From positions 62,001 through 126,000 of the forward strand of contig JAWZDV010000069.1 in assembly GCA_034142505.1 (NCBI GenBank): 64,000 bases of DNA, written 5' to 3'. The notes below the pieces were generated by a model. That model searched no databases and was not told the DNA's origin. It was given only the letters and a program-made list of their open reading frames with translations. The DNA comes from Hungatella_A sp034142505 (GTDB taxonomy: Bacteria; Bacillota; Clostridia; Lachnospirales; Lachnospiraceae). This document shows, one piece after another, positions 31,761-40,906 of this stretch. A program made the translations under genes and the position numbers. How positions within the stretch are numbered: the first letter of the stretch is position 1; the number at the start of each line of letters is the position of its first letter.

Positions 31761-34036
31761 AGTATACCGGGACTTACGAAAAAACCATATTTTATAATCC
31801 GTCAAACAAATACTGTATTGTTATTGTCAAATCTTCAGACCAGACGATACCGGAGAATGTGCGCTCGCTTGAACGAAATAAGGATCACCTGATCCGTTTT
31901 ATTGCTGTAGGGTATGAACTTCCCCGCACAGACGCGGTGGAGTTGGAATTGGAGGGAGAATGGGTCCTCAACAAAAAACATGGTTATCAGCTGCAGGTGG
32001 AGCAATGGCAGGAAATTGTTCCAAAAACAAAGGGGGGCGTGGAGGGATATCTTTCATCCGGTCTGATTAAAGGAATTGGTCCTAAACTGGCTGCTGACAT
32101 AGTAGCCCGGTTCGGCGTGAGTGTTATCGACATTCTGGAAAAGCAGCCGGAACGCCTGCTGGAAGTCAGAGGAATAACGGAAAATAAGCTGGAGGATATT
32201 AAAACCTCTTACGCGGAAAACCGTATGCTCCGTGATTTGATGACTTTATTGGCGCCTTACAAGCTGACACCCAAAACGGCATTAAAGATATACCAGCATT
32301 TTGGTCCTGCCAGCATAGAAATTCTTGAAAATGACCCTTTTGCATTGTGCCGTATTCCGGGCTTTGGCTTCCGGAGGGTGGACAGTATCAGGCAGAAAAG
32401 CGGAGGCGATCTGCATGACCCTATGCGTATCAAAGGCGCACTTCTGTGCGTGCTGGACGAGGCCAGGGGAAAGAGCGGACATTTATATCTGGAAAAGAAG
32501 GAGCATATAAAAGCGGCTTTATACCTTCTGAATGAAAAAGTTCTGCTTTCCAACAATCGCATTCGGGAACAGCAGGTGACGGACACGCTGCAGGAGCTTA
32601 TTCTTAACGGGGCGGTCGTGTCGATGAAGGAAAATATTTATAAACCTAATATCTTTGAGATGGAGGACGAGACGGCACGCCAGATTGCTCTGCGTTTACT
32701 GGATAGAACGCCATGTCCCAACATGGATTCTCTTTTGGAGCAGGTAAAGAACCGTTTTGGTCTTTCTCTGTCCAACATGCAGGCAAAAGGCGTACAACAG
32801 GCATGTATGTATAATTTGTCTATAATAACAGGACCTCCGGGATCGGGTAAGACTTCTGCTATTAAAGCGATTATCGAAATGTTCCGCATTCTGCATCCGA
32901 AAGGGATCATCAAGCTCATGGCTCCCACTGGCCGGGCAAGCCGGCGAATGGTGGAGAGTACAGGGTTTGAGGAGGCCAGCACGCTCCACAGTGGTATGTG
33001 TATCGTCAGTGAGGAGGACGAAAACTACCGGAAAAAAGAACCGGATCTTTTAGAGGCTGATTTAGTTATTGTGGACGAGGTTTCCCTCGTAGACATGTGG
33101 CTGATGAGCCAATTTTTTAAGCGGCTGAAGCGGAACACAAAAATCGTGCTTGTGGGTGATGTGGACCAGCTTCCAAGCGTAGGCGCCGGCAATGTACTGT
33201 ATGAAATGATACACTGTGGGCTGATTCCGGTCACGGTGTTGGACGAAATCTTCCGACAGGAAAAGGGCAGCACGATTCCCCATAATGCCAAACTGATCAA
33301 CCAGGGCTGTACAAGGCTGCACGGTAGTGACGATTTTATTTTTATTCCCAGCGTCAACCAGGCAAAAGCCGCGGAAACGATTGTAGAGCGGTATTGTCAG
33401 GAAATAGCGGAAAATGGAATTGAGCAGGTACAGATTCTCTCGCCGTTCCGTGAAGAAGGGGCAGCTTCCGTAGCACATTTAAACGCAGTAATCCGGGAGA
33501 GGGTGAATCCGTTTTGTTCCACAGAAGATGAAATACATACGGGAAGTAAGTCCTTCCGGGTGGGCGACCGCATTATGCAGACAAAAAATACGGAGCATGT
33601 GTCCAATGGAGATTTAGGATTTATCCGATATGTTAAGGATACGCCCGAGGGAAAACGGGTCGGTATGGATTTTGGACCCGGTCGGGAACTGGAATATGGG
33701 TTCGAGGATCTCTCACATGTTGAGCTGTCTTACGCCACTACGGTTCATAAAGGAATGGGTTCGGAATTTTCGATTATACTGTTTCCAGTGCTGGAGGCCC
33801 ATAAAATCATGCTTTACCGCAATTTGATTTATACAGCGGTTACGCGCGCCAAAACAAAGGTGATGCTGGTAGGGCAGAAATCAGCGCTCCTTACGGCTAT
33901 TCACCGGAATGGAAATAATAAACGCAATACGCTCCTGGGACACAGAATCCGGTTATATTACAGAGCGTTTGCCAAGAGCGCGGGGATTCCGATACCGGCA
34001 GATTTAGAAGAACTGGAATTAAAAAACGCAGGTTAA
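31757..34036 (+). CDS. RecD2-like SF1B DNA helicase
   Basis: This protein of about 759 residues is read from the ATG at 31757 (GGAGG 8 bases upstream). It has an N-terminal OB-like domain and helix-hairpin-helix repeats (GYLSSGLIKGIGPKLAADIVARFG split, and CRIPGFGFRRVD). Then come Walker A TGPPGSGKTSAIK (about 368), Walker B LVIVDEVSLVDMW, motif III VLVGDVDQLPSVGAGNVL, and the C-terminal TTVHKGMGSEF and YTAVTRAKTKVML. RecD2 enzymes unwind 5' to 3'. It is coupled to YqaJ and the primase in one element-borne recombination module. Confidence 0.93.
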   Translation: MKYTGTYEKTIFYNPSNKYCIVIVKSSDQTIPENVRSLERNKDHLIRFIAVGYELPRTDAVELELEGEWVLNKKHGYQLQVEQWQEIVPKTKGGVEGYLSSGLIKGIGPKLAADIVARFGVSVIDILEKQPERLLEVRGITENKLEDIKTSYAENRMLRDLMTLLAPYKLTPKTALKIYQHFGPASIEILENDPFALCRIPGFGFRRVDSIRQKSGGDLHDPMRIKGALLCVLDEARGKSGHLYLEKKEHIKAALYLLNEKVLLSNNRIREQQVTDTLQELILNGAVVSMKENIYKPNIFEMEDETARQIALRLLDRTPCPNMDSLLEQVKNRFGLSLSNMQAKGVQQACMYNLSIITGPPGSGKTSAIKAIIEMFRILHPKGIIKLMAPTGRASRRMVESTGFEEASTLHSGMCIVSEEDENYRKKEPDLLEADLVIVDEVSLVDMWLMSQFFKRLKRNTKIVLVGDVDQLPSVGAGNVLYEMIHCGLIPVTVLDEIFRQEKGSTIPHNAKLINQGCTRLHGSDDFIFIPSVNQAKAAETIVERYCQEIAENGIEQVQILSPFREEGAASVAHLNAVIRERVNPFCSTEDEIHTGSKSFRVGDRIMQTKNTEHVSNGDLGFIRYVKDTPEGKRVGMDFGPGRELEYGFEDLSHVELSYATTVHKGMGSEFSIILFPVLEAHKIMLYRNLIYTAVTRAKTKVMLVGQKSALLTAIHRNGNNKRNTLLGHRIRLYYRAFAKSAGIPIPADLEELELKNAG

Positions 34037-34104
34037 GAATGAGATACAATGTGCAGAAAACGCATGAGGTGTCTCTTATTTTATTTATGAAGGGAGTTTT
34101 TACA

Positions 34105-35148
34105 ATGAGTGAAAAGAAACATCATGTAACATCTTTGTACGAAAGGATTCCTGCTGTGGCAGAACTGAACAAGGTTCCGGGCTTTGACCCGCGTAAGCTG
34201 CTGCGCCGTACTGTTTCAAGGACGGGTAATGAGGAGGTTTTAAAGCTGGACCTCCGCTATAAAAAGCTGTGGTTCAGGCTGGCCCACCCCCATGGGAGGC
34301 TGAAGCTCAACGCTCTCCGTATTACGGAACAGCTTGCAATCTTTGAAGCTGGAGTGTATTTAGACCGCAGTGATTCGGAACCCATAGGAAACTTTACAGC
34401 CGCCTGTACCCGGGAGGAAATTTCAAACGGTCACTATGTAAAGGCGGCTCAGGAGGCAGCATTGGACGAGGCGCTGACAAACGCCGGTTTCGGCCTGCAG
34501 TTTTCTGATATCTGCGTTGGCAGAAATGGGGAACGGTATGGGAGCGAAATTCCTTTAGCTGATGTACAGACTGTCCGGAACGATAACAATGTGGTTGAAC
34601 CCGCCAAAATCCCAACACGGGCAGATTACAGGACAGTAACGCCGCAAACATCTTCCACAGAGGTGAAAAGGGTGACGGAATCGACTTCTATCCCAGAGAA
34701 GGAAGAAAGGACAGTCACAATACTGGAGGCAGATAAAACCTTAACCAGTGAGGCTCGTTCCGATAACAGCGGGGAGATGGACCAGCTGCCAACAGAGCTG
34801 ATGGAGGCTGTAACGGCTGAAAGCACAGTGAAAAGCCTGAAAACAGATACGTCTCTCCCAGAAAACAGGGCGGCTTTGGAACCGATGGCGCAGGAAACAC
34901 CCCAGAGCCAGGTCAGCTATACGGCTGATATGCCTGTGGCGGAAATCATAAAGAGAATGACCTTTGAGGAAGCCCAGAATGTAACGGTCGATGAAGGAAC
35001 CTGCAGCGGCTGGACCATGGCCGAGGTAGCAGAGCGCCGGCCGCCGAGCCTGAAATGGTATGTTTACGGATATAAAAAGAACAACAATATCCTCCGTGCG
35101 GCGGCCCAGATCATGTGGGATTCCTTAAACGGCCAAAAGGCTGGCTAA
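34105..35148 (+). CDS. Candidate single-strand annealing protein with ExoX-like C-terminus
   Basis: This protein of about 347 residues is read from the ATG at 34105 (GGGAG upstream). Residues 55-150 (KLWFRLAHPHGRLKLNALRI, then AACTREEISNGHYVKAAQEAALDEALTNAGFGLQF) have the A-L-x-x-A-L-x-x-x-G-F-G pattern of Rad52/Rad22-like annealing proteins. A long low-complexity linker follows. The last 70 residues (CSGWTMAEVAERRPPSLKWYVYGYKKNN) resemble the ExoX-like C-terminal module. Its place between the helicase and primase, with a YqaJ nuclease nearby and no RecT, makes an annealing role attractive but unproven. Confidence 0.5.
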   Translation: MSEKKHHVTSLYERIPAVAELNKVPGFDPRKLLRRTVSRTGNEEVLKLDLRYKKLWFRLAHPHGRLKLNALRITEQLAIFEAGVYLDRSDSEPIGNFTAACTREEISNGHYVKAAQEAALDEALTNAGFGLQFSDICVGRNGERYGSEIPLADVQTVRNDNNVVEPAKIPTRADYRTVTPQTSSTEVKRVTESTSIPEKEERTVTILEADKTLTSEARSDNSGEMDQLPTELMEAVTAESTVKSLKTDTSLPENRAALEPMAQETPQSQVSYTADMPVAEIIKRMTFEEAQNVTVDEGTCSGWTMAEVAERRPPSLKWYVYGYKKNNNILRAAAQIMWDSLNGQKAG

Positions 35149-35196
35149 AGAAACACGGAATAAGACACGCAGCCATGAAGAAGGGAGAAACGGCAG

Positions 35197-36981
35197 ATGG
35201 ACTCTTATCCCCAGGATTTCCCATATGGAATATTGGATGTGGCGGAGCTGCTTCATTTGCAGAGACGCCGGCCTGGTCCAAACAGCATTTATACAGACTG
35301 CCCATTCTGCGGAGACCGGCGGGGTAAAATGAACCTGAACTATGTCAAGAATGTGTGGCGCTGTAATTATTGCGGAGAGCAGGGGGGAATGTTAAGTCTG
35401 TATGCAAGGCTGAACCATATTACTAACTCGGAGGCGAACAGAGAAATACGCGAGGCGCTCCGAATAGAGAATACCGTGTACAGCAGCTCGCCGGCAATAA
35501 ATGCCAGAGGGCGTGCCGCTGATTCTGATTCGGGAGAACCTACACCCGTTGCTTTACCGGAAAACGCTATGGTACAAGCCGGCAGGAGATTAGAAGAAAC
35601 ACCACAATCCCCCCGCGCCAGTATACAGGAGATACATCAGACTCTTTCGCTGCTTTTTGGTATGTTGACATTGAGAACACCGCACAGATTGCATTTGCGC
35701 TCTGATAAGCGCGGCCTGACGGATGAACAAATTGACATTTTGGGGTTTAAAAGCACACCTCCGCCCTCTCAATGCCGCTCTCTTACTGATCGGATAATTC
35801 AGCAGGGCTGTACGGTACAGGGCGTTCCAGGTTTTTATCTGGACGAAGACAACCGATGGACGGTAAAGTTTAACCGCAGGTCATCAGGTATTCTGATCCC
35901 GGCGGTTGGCATAGACGGTTTCATCCGCGGCGCCCAGATATTGCTGGATATCCCAATGAAAGATAAGAACGATCCGCCGGATAAGGCGGGGACGAAATAT
36001 ATCTGGCTTTCATCTTCTAACAAAAATATGGGAGTCACATCGGGAAGTCCCGTTCATTTTATTGGGAATCCATGTGCGCGCACCGTCTATATTACGGAAG
36101 GACTGCTGAAAGCAGATATAGCCCATATGCTGATGGACCGCTCCTTTGTGGCTGTTGCCGGAGCCAATAATGTTGGGCCGCTGGACCCTTTGTTTGCAGC
36201 GCTGGCCCGGAATGGAACGGAGCTGATTGTCGAGGCAAATGATATGGATAAGTTTAATAACAATATGACATCTAAGGGAGCATCCAAAATATATCTGATG
36301 GCAAGGAGATATGGAATGGATTGCCGGCCGCTGACATGGAATCCTAATTATAAAGGAATCGACGACTGGCAGCTTGCGCTCCGAAGGAAGGAAAAACTGG
36401 TACAAGAAAATCCTAAATCGAGCTTTAAAGCGAGTTATCTTTTTGGCAAATGCAGTTTTGAAGCTATTGGCAGTTATATAGCTGATTGGCAGACGGATCA
36501 GAAAAAAGGAATCAGTCTGCAGGAATATTTAGGGCTGGCAAAAGCAGAATACGAGCTGTATACCCGGAACGAAGCATCGGAATTGGAATGTCTTTTAAAT
36601 TCCCAGCGGCACTGTTGGAAGTTCCGTATTTATCAGTTAGATTTTGACGGGGAGCAAAAGACCATTCCCTTTGCTTTTATGGGAATTGAAGCGCTGTACA
36701 AAGCAAACTATACGCAGCCGCCTGCGGTGGAATACCGGCTGATGTGCGAGGATACGCTGATTTGTCCTGCGGATATGCTGGAAGAGCAGGTTTTGGATTA
36801 CATTTTCAGCCGTTATAGCGGAAAATTGCCGGAACATTATCACGGGCGCAGTCTGGCGCCGTCCGATGTGGTGGAGTTATATGATCAGGGTAAGAGGAGT
36901 TATTTTTATCGGGATAAAGGAAATTTTGTTCCGGTAAACTTTTCACCTTTTTTTGCAAAGCCTATGAAGGAAATGAACTAA
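35197..36981 (+). CDS. CHC2 zinc-finger / Toprim DNA primase
   Basis: This 594-residue protein has an N-terminal zinc ribbon (CPFCGDRRGKMNLN then WRCNYCGEQGGMLSLYARL; four Cys visible). The middle domain resembles DUF3854 and Toprim, with an acidic Glu motif VYITEGLLKADIAHML and IVEANDMDKF. It should synthesise primers for element replication. AAGGGAG precedes the ATG at 35197. It is followed by a terminator, marking the end of the YqaJ-RecD-primase unit. Confidence 0.85.
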   Translation: MDSYPQDFPYGILDVAELLHLQRRRPGPNSIYTDCPFCGDRRGKMNLNYVKNVWRCNYCGEQGGMLSLYARLNHITNSEANREIREALRIENTVYSSSPAINARGRAADSDSGEPTPVALPENAMVQAGRRLEETPQSPRASIQEIHQTLSLLFGMLTLRTPHRLHLRSDKRGLTDEQIDILGFKSTPPPSQCRSLTDRIIQQGCTVQGVPGFYLDEDNRWTVKFNRRSSGILIPAVGIDGFIRGAQILLDIPMKDKNDPPDKAGTKYIWLSSSNKNMGVTSGSPVHFIGNPCARTVYITEGLLKADIAHMLMDRSFVAVAGANNVGPLDPLFAALARNGTELIVEANDMDKFNNNMTSKGASKIYLMARRYGMDCRPLTWNPNYKGIDDWQLALRRKEKLVQENPKSSFKASYLFGKCSFEAIGSYIADWQTDQKKGISLQEYLGLAKAEYELYTRNEASELECLLNSQRHCWKFRIYQLDFDGEQKTIPFAFMGIEALYKANYTQPPAVEYRLMCEDTLICPADMLEEQVLDYIFSRYSGKLPEHYHGRSLAPSDVVELYDQGKRSYFYRDKGNFVPVNFSPFFAKPMKEMN

Positions 36982-37036
36982 TCCCGGCATAAGGGATTGA
37001 GAAGCAAACAGATTAAAGTTTAAAGGTAAAACAAAG

Positions 37037-37071
37037 GCGTGGAGCAGGTTAAAACCGATCTCCACGCTTTT
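37037..37071 (+). terminator. Terminator after the primase gene
   Basis: GCGTGGAG (37037-37044) pairs with CTCCACGC (37060-37067), with an inner GGTT/AACC, and TTTT follows. Confidence 0.8.
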
Positions 37072-37089
37072 GTTATCAGGAGGGAAGAA

Positions 37090-38022
37090 ATGTTAAAAAT
37101 TGATTTTATTTACGAAGTAACTGACAGAATCCGAAACAAGATGGTCGGCACATGTGAGGTGCTGATTAAAAGAATTACCCACAATAACGGGCAGCAGCTG
37201 ACGGGTATATTGTTTAAGAAACATGGCAAAGAATCACCGCTAATCTATCTTGATAAATATTACGATCAATATGTGGATGGCCGAATGAGTATGGTTGAAA
37301 TCGTCGATGAAATTATGAGGATACAAGGTGAAGGAGGGGTACAGGAATTGATAGATATTGGCGGTTTGGCCGATTACGAGGCTGTACAATCAAAAATCAG
37401 GCTGAAGCTGGTAAATTATGAGGCAAATAAAGCCCGTCTGGAAGGAATGCCCCATGTTCCGTTTCTTGATCTGGCAATCATGTTCTATGTTGAGATTGAC
37501 AGCAACAGCCAGAGAATACTTACCGCTGCTGTGGAGCATCATCACCTGGAAATGTGGGGTATTGGGAAAGAACGTATTTATAATGACGCTCTTTACAATA
37601 TGCGCGCCTGCTGTCCGGTTAGGATAAAATCTGTCATGAGTGTCATAAAGGAGGTGGAGGAAGAAAACGATGGAAACCTGGATCTGATAATATCAGAGGA
37701 AGATATTTCCCATGAGCAGGGTTTTTGGATTATGACAACAAAATTAGGGATACAGGGAGCTTCCACTCTTGTACATGGAGATGGTTTGAAAAAGTTTGCC
37801 CAGATCAATAGAGATAATATTGTAATACTTCCTTCGAGCATCCATGAGGTGATGTTGATTCCCCAAATGTTGGCAAATGGGAATTACGAATACCTCTCAC
37901 ATATGGTAGAAGAGGTTAATAGAGACGAGGTTTTAAGGGAGGACCGGTTATCAAACAGCATTTATCTTTATAACAGAAATGAGGATTCTATCACCATTGC
38001 ATACAGGGGTCCGGAATTATGA
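37090..38022 (+). CDS. DUF5688 family protein
   Basis: This 310-residue protein is read from the ATG at 37090 (GGAGGGAAGAA upstream). The N-terminus (THNNGQQLTGILFKKHGKE, SPLIYLDKYYDQYVDGRMSMVEIVDEIM) matches DUF5688, a family I know from clostridial chromosomes and conjugative elements. No catalytic motif is visible. Later segments (SSIHEVMLIPQM) are conserved in the family. It is the first gene after the terminator and lies 53 bases before the PcfK-like gene. Function is unknown. Confidence 0.75.
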   Translation: MLKIDFIYEVTDRIRNKMVGTCEVLIKRITHNNGQQLTGILFKKHGKESPLIYLDKYYDQYVDGRMSMVEIVDEIMRIQGEGGVQELIDIGGLADYEAVQSKIRLKLVNYEANKARLEGMPHVPFLDLAIMFYVEIDSNSQRILTAAVEHHHLEMWGIGKERIYNDALYNMRACCPVRIKSVMSVIKEVEEENDGNLDLIISEEDISHEQGFWIMTTKLGIQGASTLVHGDGLKKFAQINRDNIVILPSSIHEVMLIPQMLANGNYEYLSHMVEEVNRDEVLREDRLSNSIYLYNRNEDSITIAYRGPEL

Positions 38023-38075
38023 GGTTGAGAGATACAATTTAACAATTACAGCAAATAGAAAAGGAGAATTTACTG

Positions 38076-38861
38076 ATGCAGGATTCTTTAAATATTCATG
38101 TGTTGCAGCGTGATGAAACAGGAGTTTTGAATCCGGTGGATACCGCTGCGGAGGAACTGATGCTGCCCTCTGATCTGGAGGACAGCCGGGCTGAGACAAA
38201 GGAAAAGGACGAGGATGAAATACAGGAAGAGGATGAAAAACGCATGGAGCATGAAGCTTCCGAAGCTAGACGTAAAGAAAAATGGGAGGCAAGGCAGCAG
38301 GCAAAAAAGAAAGCAGAGCAGGAACAGCAGGACAGATTAAAAACCATGGACAACGATGAGGTCATGGCCGCTTCTATGAAGCGTGTCAGCGCCGATACGG
38401 AGCGGCTGACACGGCGGAATATGAAGGAGTGTGTGTCGGAGCATATACAGACTCTGTGCCTGGAAAGCCCGGATTTTGCCCGGTTGGTTATGCACCCTAG
38501 GAAAAATATGATTCACTGCTTCAGATACATTTACCGCAGAGCCAAAGATTTTATTGAGCAGGAAATGAAGAATAACAATGTCGAACTAACAACAGGATTA
38601 TATGGTGAGGATGTGCCGGACGACCTCTGTTATCAGTGGGCCGAGGATTATTTCAGAGATTTGGACGCGGAAGAAGATAAGGAGAAGGAGGAGAAATTTG
38701 TTTCCAGGCAGTACCACGCAAAAACAGCCGGTAAGCCTCAGAAAGCAGTCAGGAAAAAAACGGAGAAAAAACAGGAGCCGGAGAAACAGGAGGTCTCGGC
38801 CGATGAAGGCGTTACAGGTCAGCTCATGTTAGATTTTATAACGGAGGTGAAGGCAGGATGA
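38076..38861 (+). CDS. PcfK-like / AcrIIA9 family protein
   Basis: This 261-residue protein has an acidic and then highly charged first 90 residues. The PcfK-like core follows: RRNMKECVSEHIQTLCLESPDFARLVMHPRKNMIHCFRYI, here in pieces RRNMKECVSEHIQTLCL and ARLVMHPRKNMIHCFRYI, then VPDDLCYQWAEDYFRDLDAEEDKEKEEKF split. PcfK is a conjugation-linked protein of plasmid pCF10. Members of this family from gut bacteria include AcrIIA9, an inhibitor of Cas9. Whether this copy inhibits Cas9 is unknown. It overlaps the pcfJ-like gene (ATGA). Confidence 0.8.
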   Translation: MQDSLNIHVLQRDETGVLNPVDTAAEELMLPSDLEDSRAETKEKDEDEIQEEDEKRMEHEASEARRKEKWEARQQAKKKAEQEQQDRLKTMDNDEVMAASMKRVSADTERLTRRNMKECVSEHIQTLCLESPDFARLVMHPRKNMIHCFRYIYRRAKDFIEQEMKNNNVELTTGLYGEDVPDDLCYQWAEDYFRDLDAEEDKEKEEKFVSRQYHAKTAGKPQKAVRKKTEKKQEPEKQEVSADEGVTGQLMLDFITEVKAG

Positions 38862-40870
38862 AGTTGAATAAAAAGGTATGCCGGAAATTTGCAGAACCAA
38901 AATGGAGTATGGATTTGAACCATGGTCTGTTCTGTGCGGAGCAGATTCAATACATTGTGAAGTCAGAGGTAAGGAATGTGGATCACCAGAGGGTTCTTAT
39001 TTTGCATATCTATGACAGGAAAAAGGTGGCGGCAGGAGAAACACGTCCCTTGTGGACCATGTTTCAGAGCCGTAAACAGTATTTCACTCTTGCCCGCCGT
39101 GATGATGGCTCAACCTTCTGGAGAAGCGCAGCTTTTGACAATTTAGACAGGTACTATTTATTCAAAAATAAATGCGCGTTCTATTCCATGAATGATGAAA
39201 AGAGAGTCATGCAATTCTGCAAAACGGATCAGAAAGACGGCTTTTCCTGCCTGAACTCCCTGCAGTCCAGAATGATGTATCAAAGTATGCTGCAAAAGAG
39301 GCATAAAATGCAGAGGAAAATTATTGAAAAAATGAAAACAGTTCCTGGGCTTCCCAGAGGGATAAAGGGCTGGATAGACCGGGAAATTGTGCCGGCCTAC
39401 ATATTTTACACGTATTCTAAGGACAGAAAGGAAATGGACGGATACTGTACTGCCTGCAAACAAGCGGTAAAAGTGTCAGGAATAAAACATAATGCGGAAG
39501 GAAGCTGCCCGCATTGCAATAAGGCTGTGACTTACAAAAGCCGCGGACGGCGCGGAACAGTCATAGACAGGGAAACCGTACAGGTCTTACAGAAGATATC
39601 AGAGAAAGAGCTGGTGGTCCGTTTTGTTAAAGTATACCGTAAATATCCAAATGCCGATGTGCCAGAGGATAGTCTCTATGAAAGCGCCAGAATATTCATA
39701 AATTCGGATCGTGAAGGACGTAGAAAGTCGGAGCATTTTTATCATCAATTTAGCTGTCAGGATATTACTCCATGGAAAAAGGGGAACCGTCCTGTGTTCA
39801 GCAAATGGCAATATAATTTTAACGCGGATCATAACGGCTATCTGTACGACAGGAATCTGGAATTAGTTCTGGAGAACACACCCTGGAGGTATTCCCAGCT
39901 GGAGCGTTACTATCAGGCAAACAGGACGCCATTTTATGTGATAAATTACCTGCAAAGATACCTGGATTATCCGATGCTGGAATATATGGTGAAGCTGGGC
40001 TTGTACAGATTAGCGGCAGATATTGTGAATCCAGATTATTACTGCTATGCGTTGAGTCAGACAATTAATGAAAAGGGTAAAAATATCCAAGAGGTACTGG
40101 GCCTGAATAAAAGCCATCTGCCGATGCTTCAGGAGATTAATCCTGGCAGCAAGCAGCTGACACTCATCAAAAAGTATTTAAAGAACCACATTCATTTAGA
40201 TGTAACACTTTTTAACTGGTGTGCGAGAAATGGGGTCAGCCGGCTGGAAAACCTGACGGTTCCATTACAGTACATGACAGCCTATAAATTAATCCGATAT
40301 GCAGATGAACAGTTTGAGATATATAAAACAAAAAGCTGGGCCACAGCTGGATATCGTGATATGGAATCACTTTTAAACAGCTACAGAGACTATCTTTCCA
40401 TGTGTGAGGCACTGGAATATGATTTAAGCAACAGCTTTGTCCTCTATCCGGCTAATCTTCCGAAAGCACATGATAAGGTCAATGATTTATCAGATAAGGA
40501 GCAGGCTAAGGTGTATGAGGGACAGATCCGGAAGCTGTATGAAAAACTGAACAGCCAGTATGCCTTCTCGAAGTACGGATATTTTATAACTCTCCCGCGC
40601 ACAGTAAAAGAAATTATTGAGGAGGGACACAAACTCCGTCATTGTATTGGAACATATGTCAAAATGGTTGTTAAAAGACAATGCCTGGTGTTCTTTGTAC
40701 GAAAAGTCAATGAACCGGAGAAGCCTCTTTGTACGGTTGAATTGAATGGAGCGGAAATCGGTCAGACGAGCATGTTTGCCAACCGAGCACCAACTCCTCC
40801 CATTAAAGTATTTCTGAAGGAATGGGAGCAGGAAATTTTGCAGGCGCCGGTTCTGCAGTCCGCAGCTTGA
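38858..40870 (+). CDS. PcfJ domain protein
   Basis: This 670-residue protein is of the PcfJ family. A zinc-ribbon pair (YCTACKQAVK and CPHCNKAVTYK at about 200-225) precedes the C-terminal PcfJ core with EGHKLRHCIGTYVKMVVKRQ around residue 590 (LRHCIGTY is the hallmark). The family occurs on conjugative plasmids and elements, usually next to PcfK as here; its biochemical role is unknown to me. The start overlaps the PcfK-like stop (ATGA) and has GGAGGTG upstream. Confidence 0.88.
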   Translation: MKLNKKVCRKFAEPKWSMDLNHGLFCAEQIQYIVKSEVRNVDHQRVLILHIYDRKKVAAGETRPLWTMFQSRKQYFTLARRDDGSTFWRSAAFDNLDRYYLFKNKCAFYSMNDEKRVMQFCKTDQKDGFSCLNSLQSRMMYQSMLQKRHKMQRKIIEKMKTVPGLPRGIKGWIDREIVPAYIFYTYSKDRKEMDGYCTACKQAVKVSGIKHNAEGSCPHCNKAVTYKSRGRRGTVIDRETVQVLQKISEKELVVRFVKVYRKYPNADVPEDSLYESARIFINSDREGRRKSEHFYHQFSCQDITPWKKGNRPVFSKWQYNFNADHNGYLYDRNLELVLENTPWRYSQLERYYQANRTPFYVINYLQRYLDYPMLEYMVKLGLYRLAADIVNPDYYCYALSQTINEKGKNIQEVLGLNKSHLPMLQEINPGSKQLTLIKKYLKNHIHLDVTLFNWCARNGVSRLENLTVPLQYMTAYKLIRYADEQFEIYKTKSWATAGYRDMESLLNSYRDYLSMCEALEYDLSNSFVLYPANLPKAHDKVNDLSDKEQAKVYEGQIRKLYEKLNSQYAFSKYGYFITLPRTVKEIIEEGHKLRHCIGTYVKMVVKRQCLVFFVRKVNEPEKPLCTVELNGAEIGQTSMFANRAPTPPIKVFLKEWEQEILQAPVLQSAA

Positions 40871-40876
40871 GCAAGG

Positions 40877-40906
40877 GGGAAAAGGCGTTTATACCTTTTC
40901 CCTTTT
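40877..40906. terminator. Bidirectional terminator
   Basis: GGGAAAAGG (40877-40885) pairs with CCTTTTCCC (40894-40902), then TTTT. It ends the pcfJ transcript and overlaps the 3' end of the convergent cyclase gene. Confidence 0.75.
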
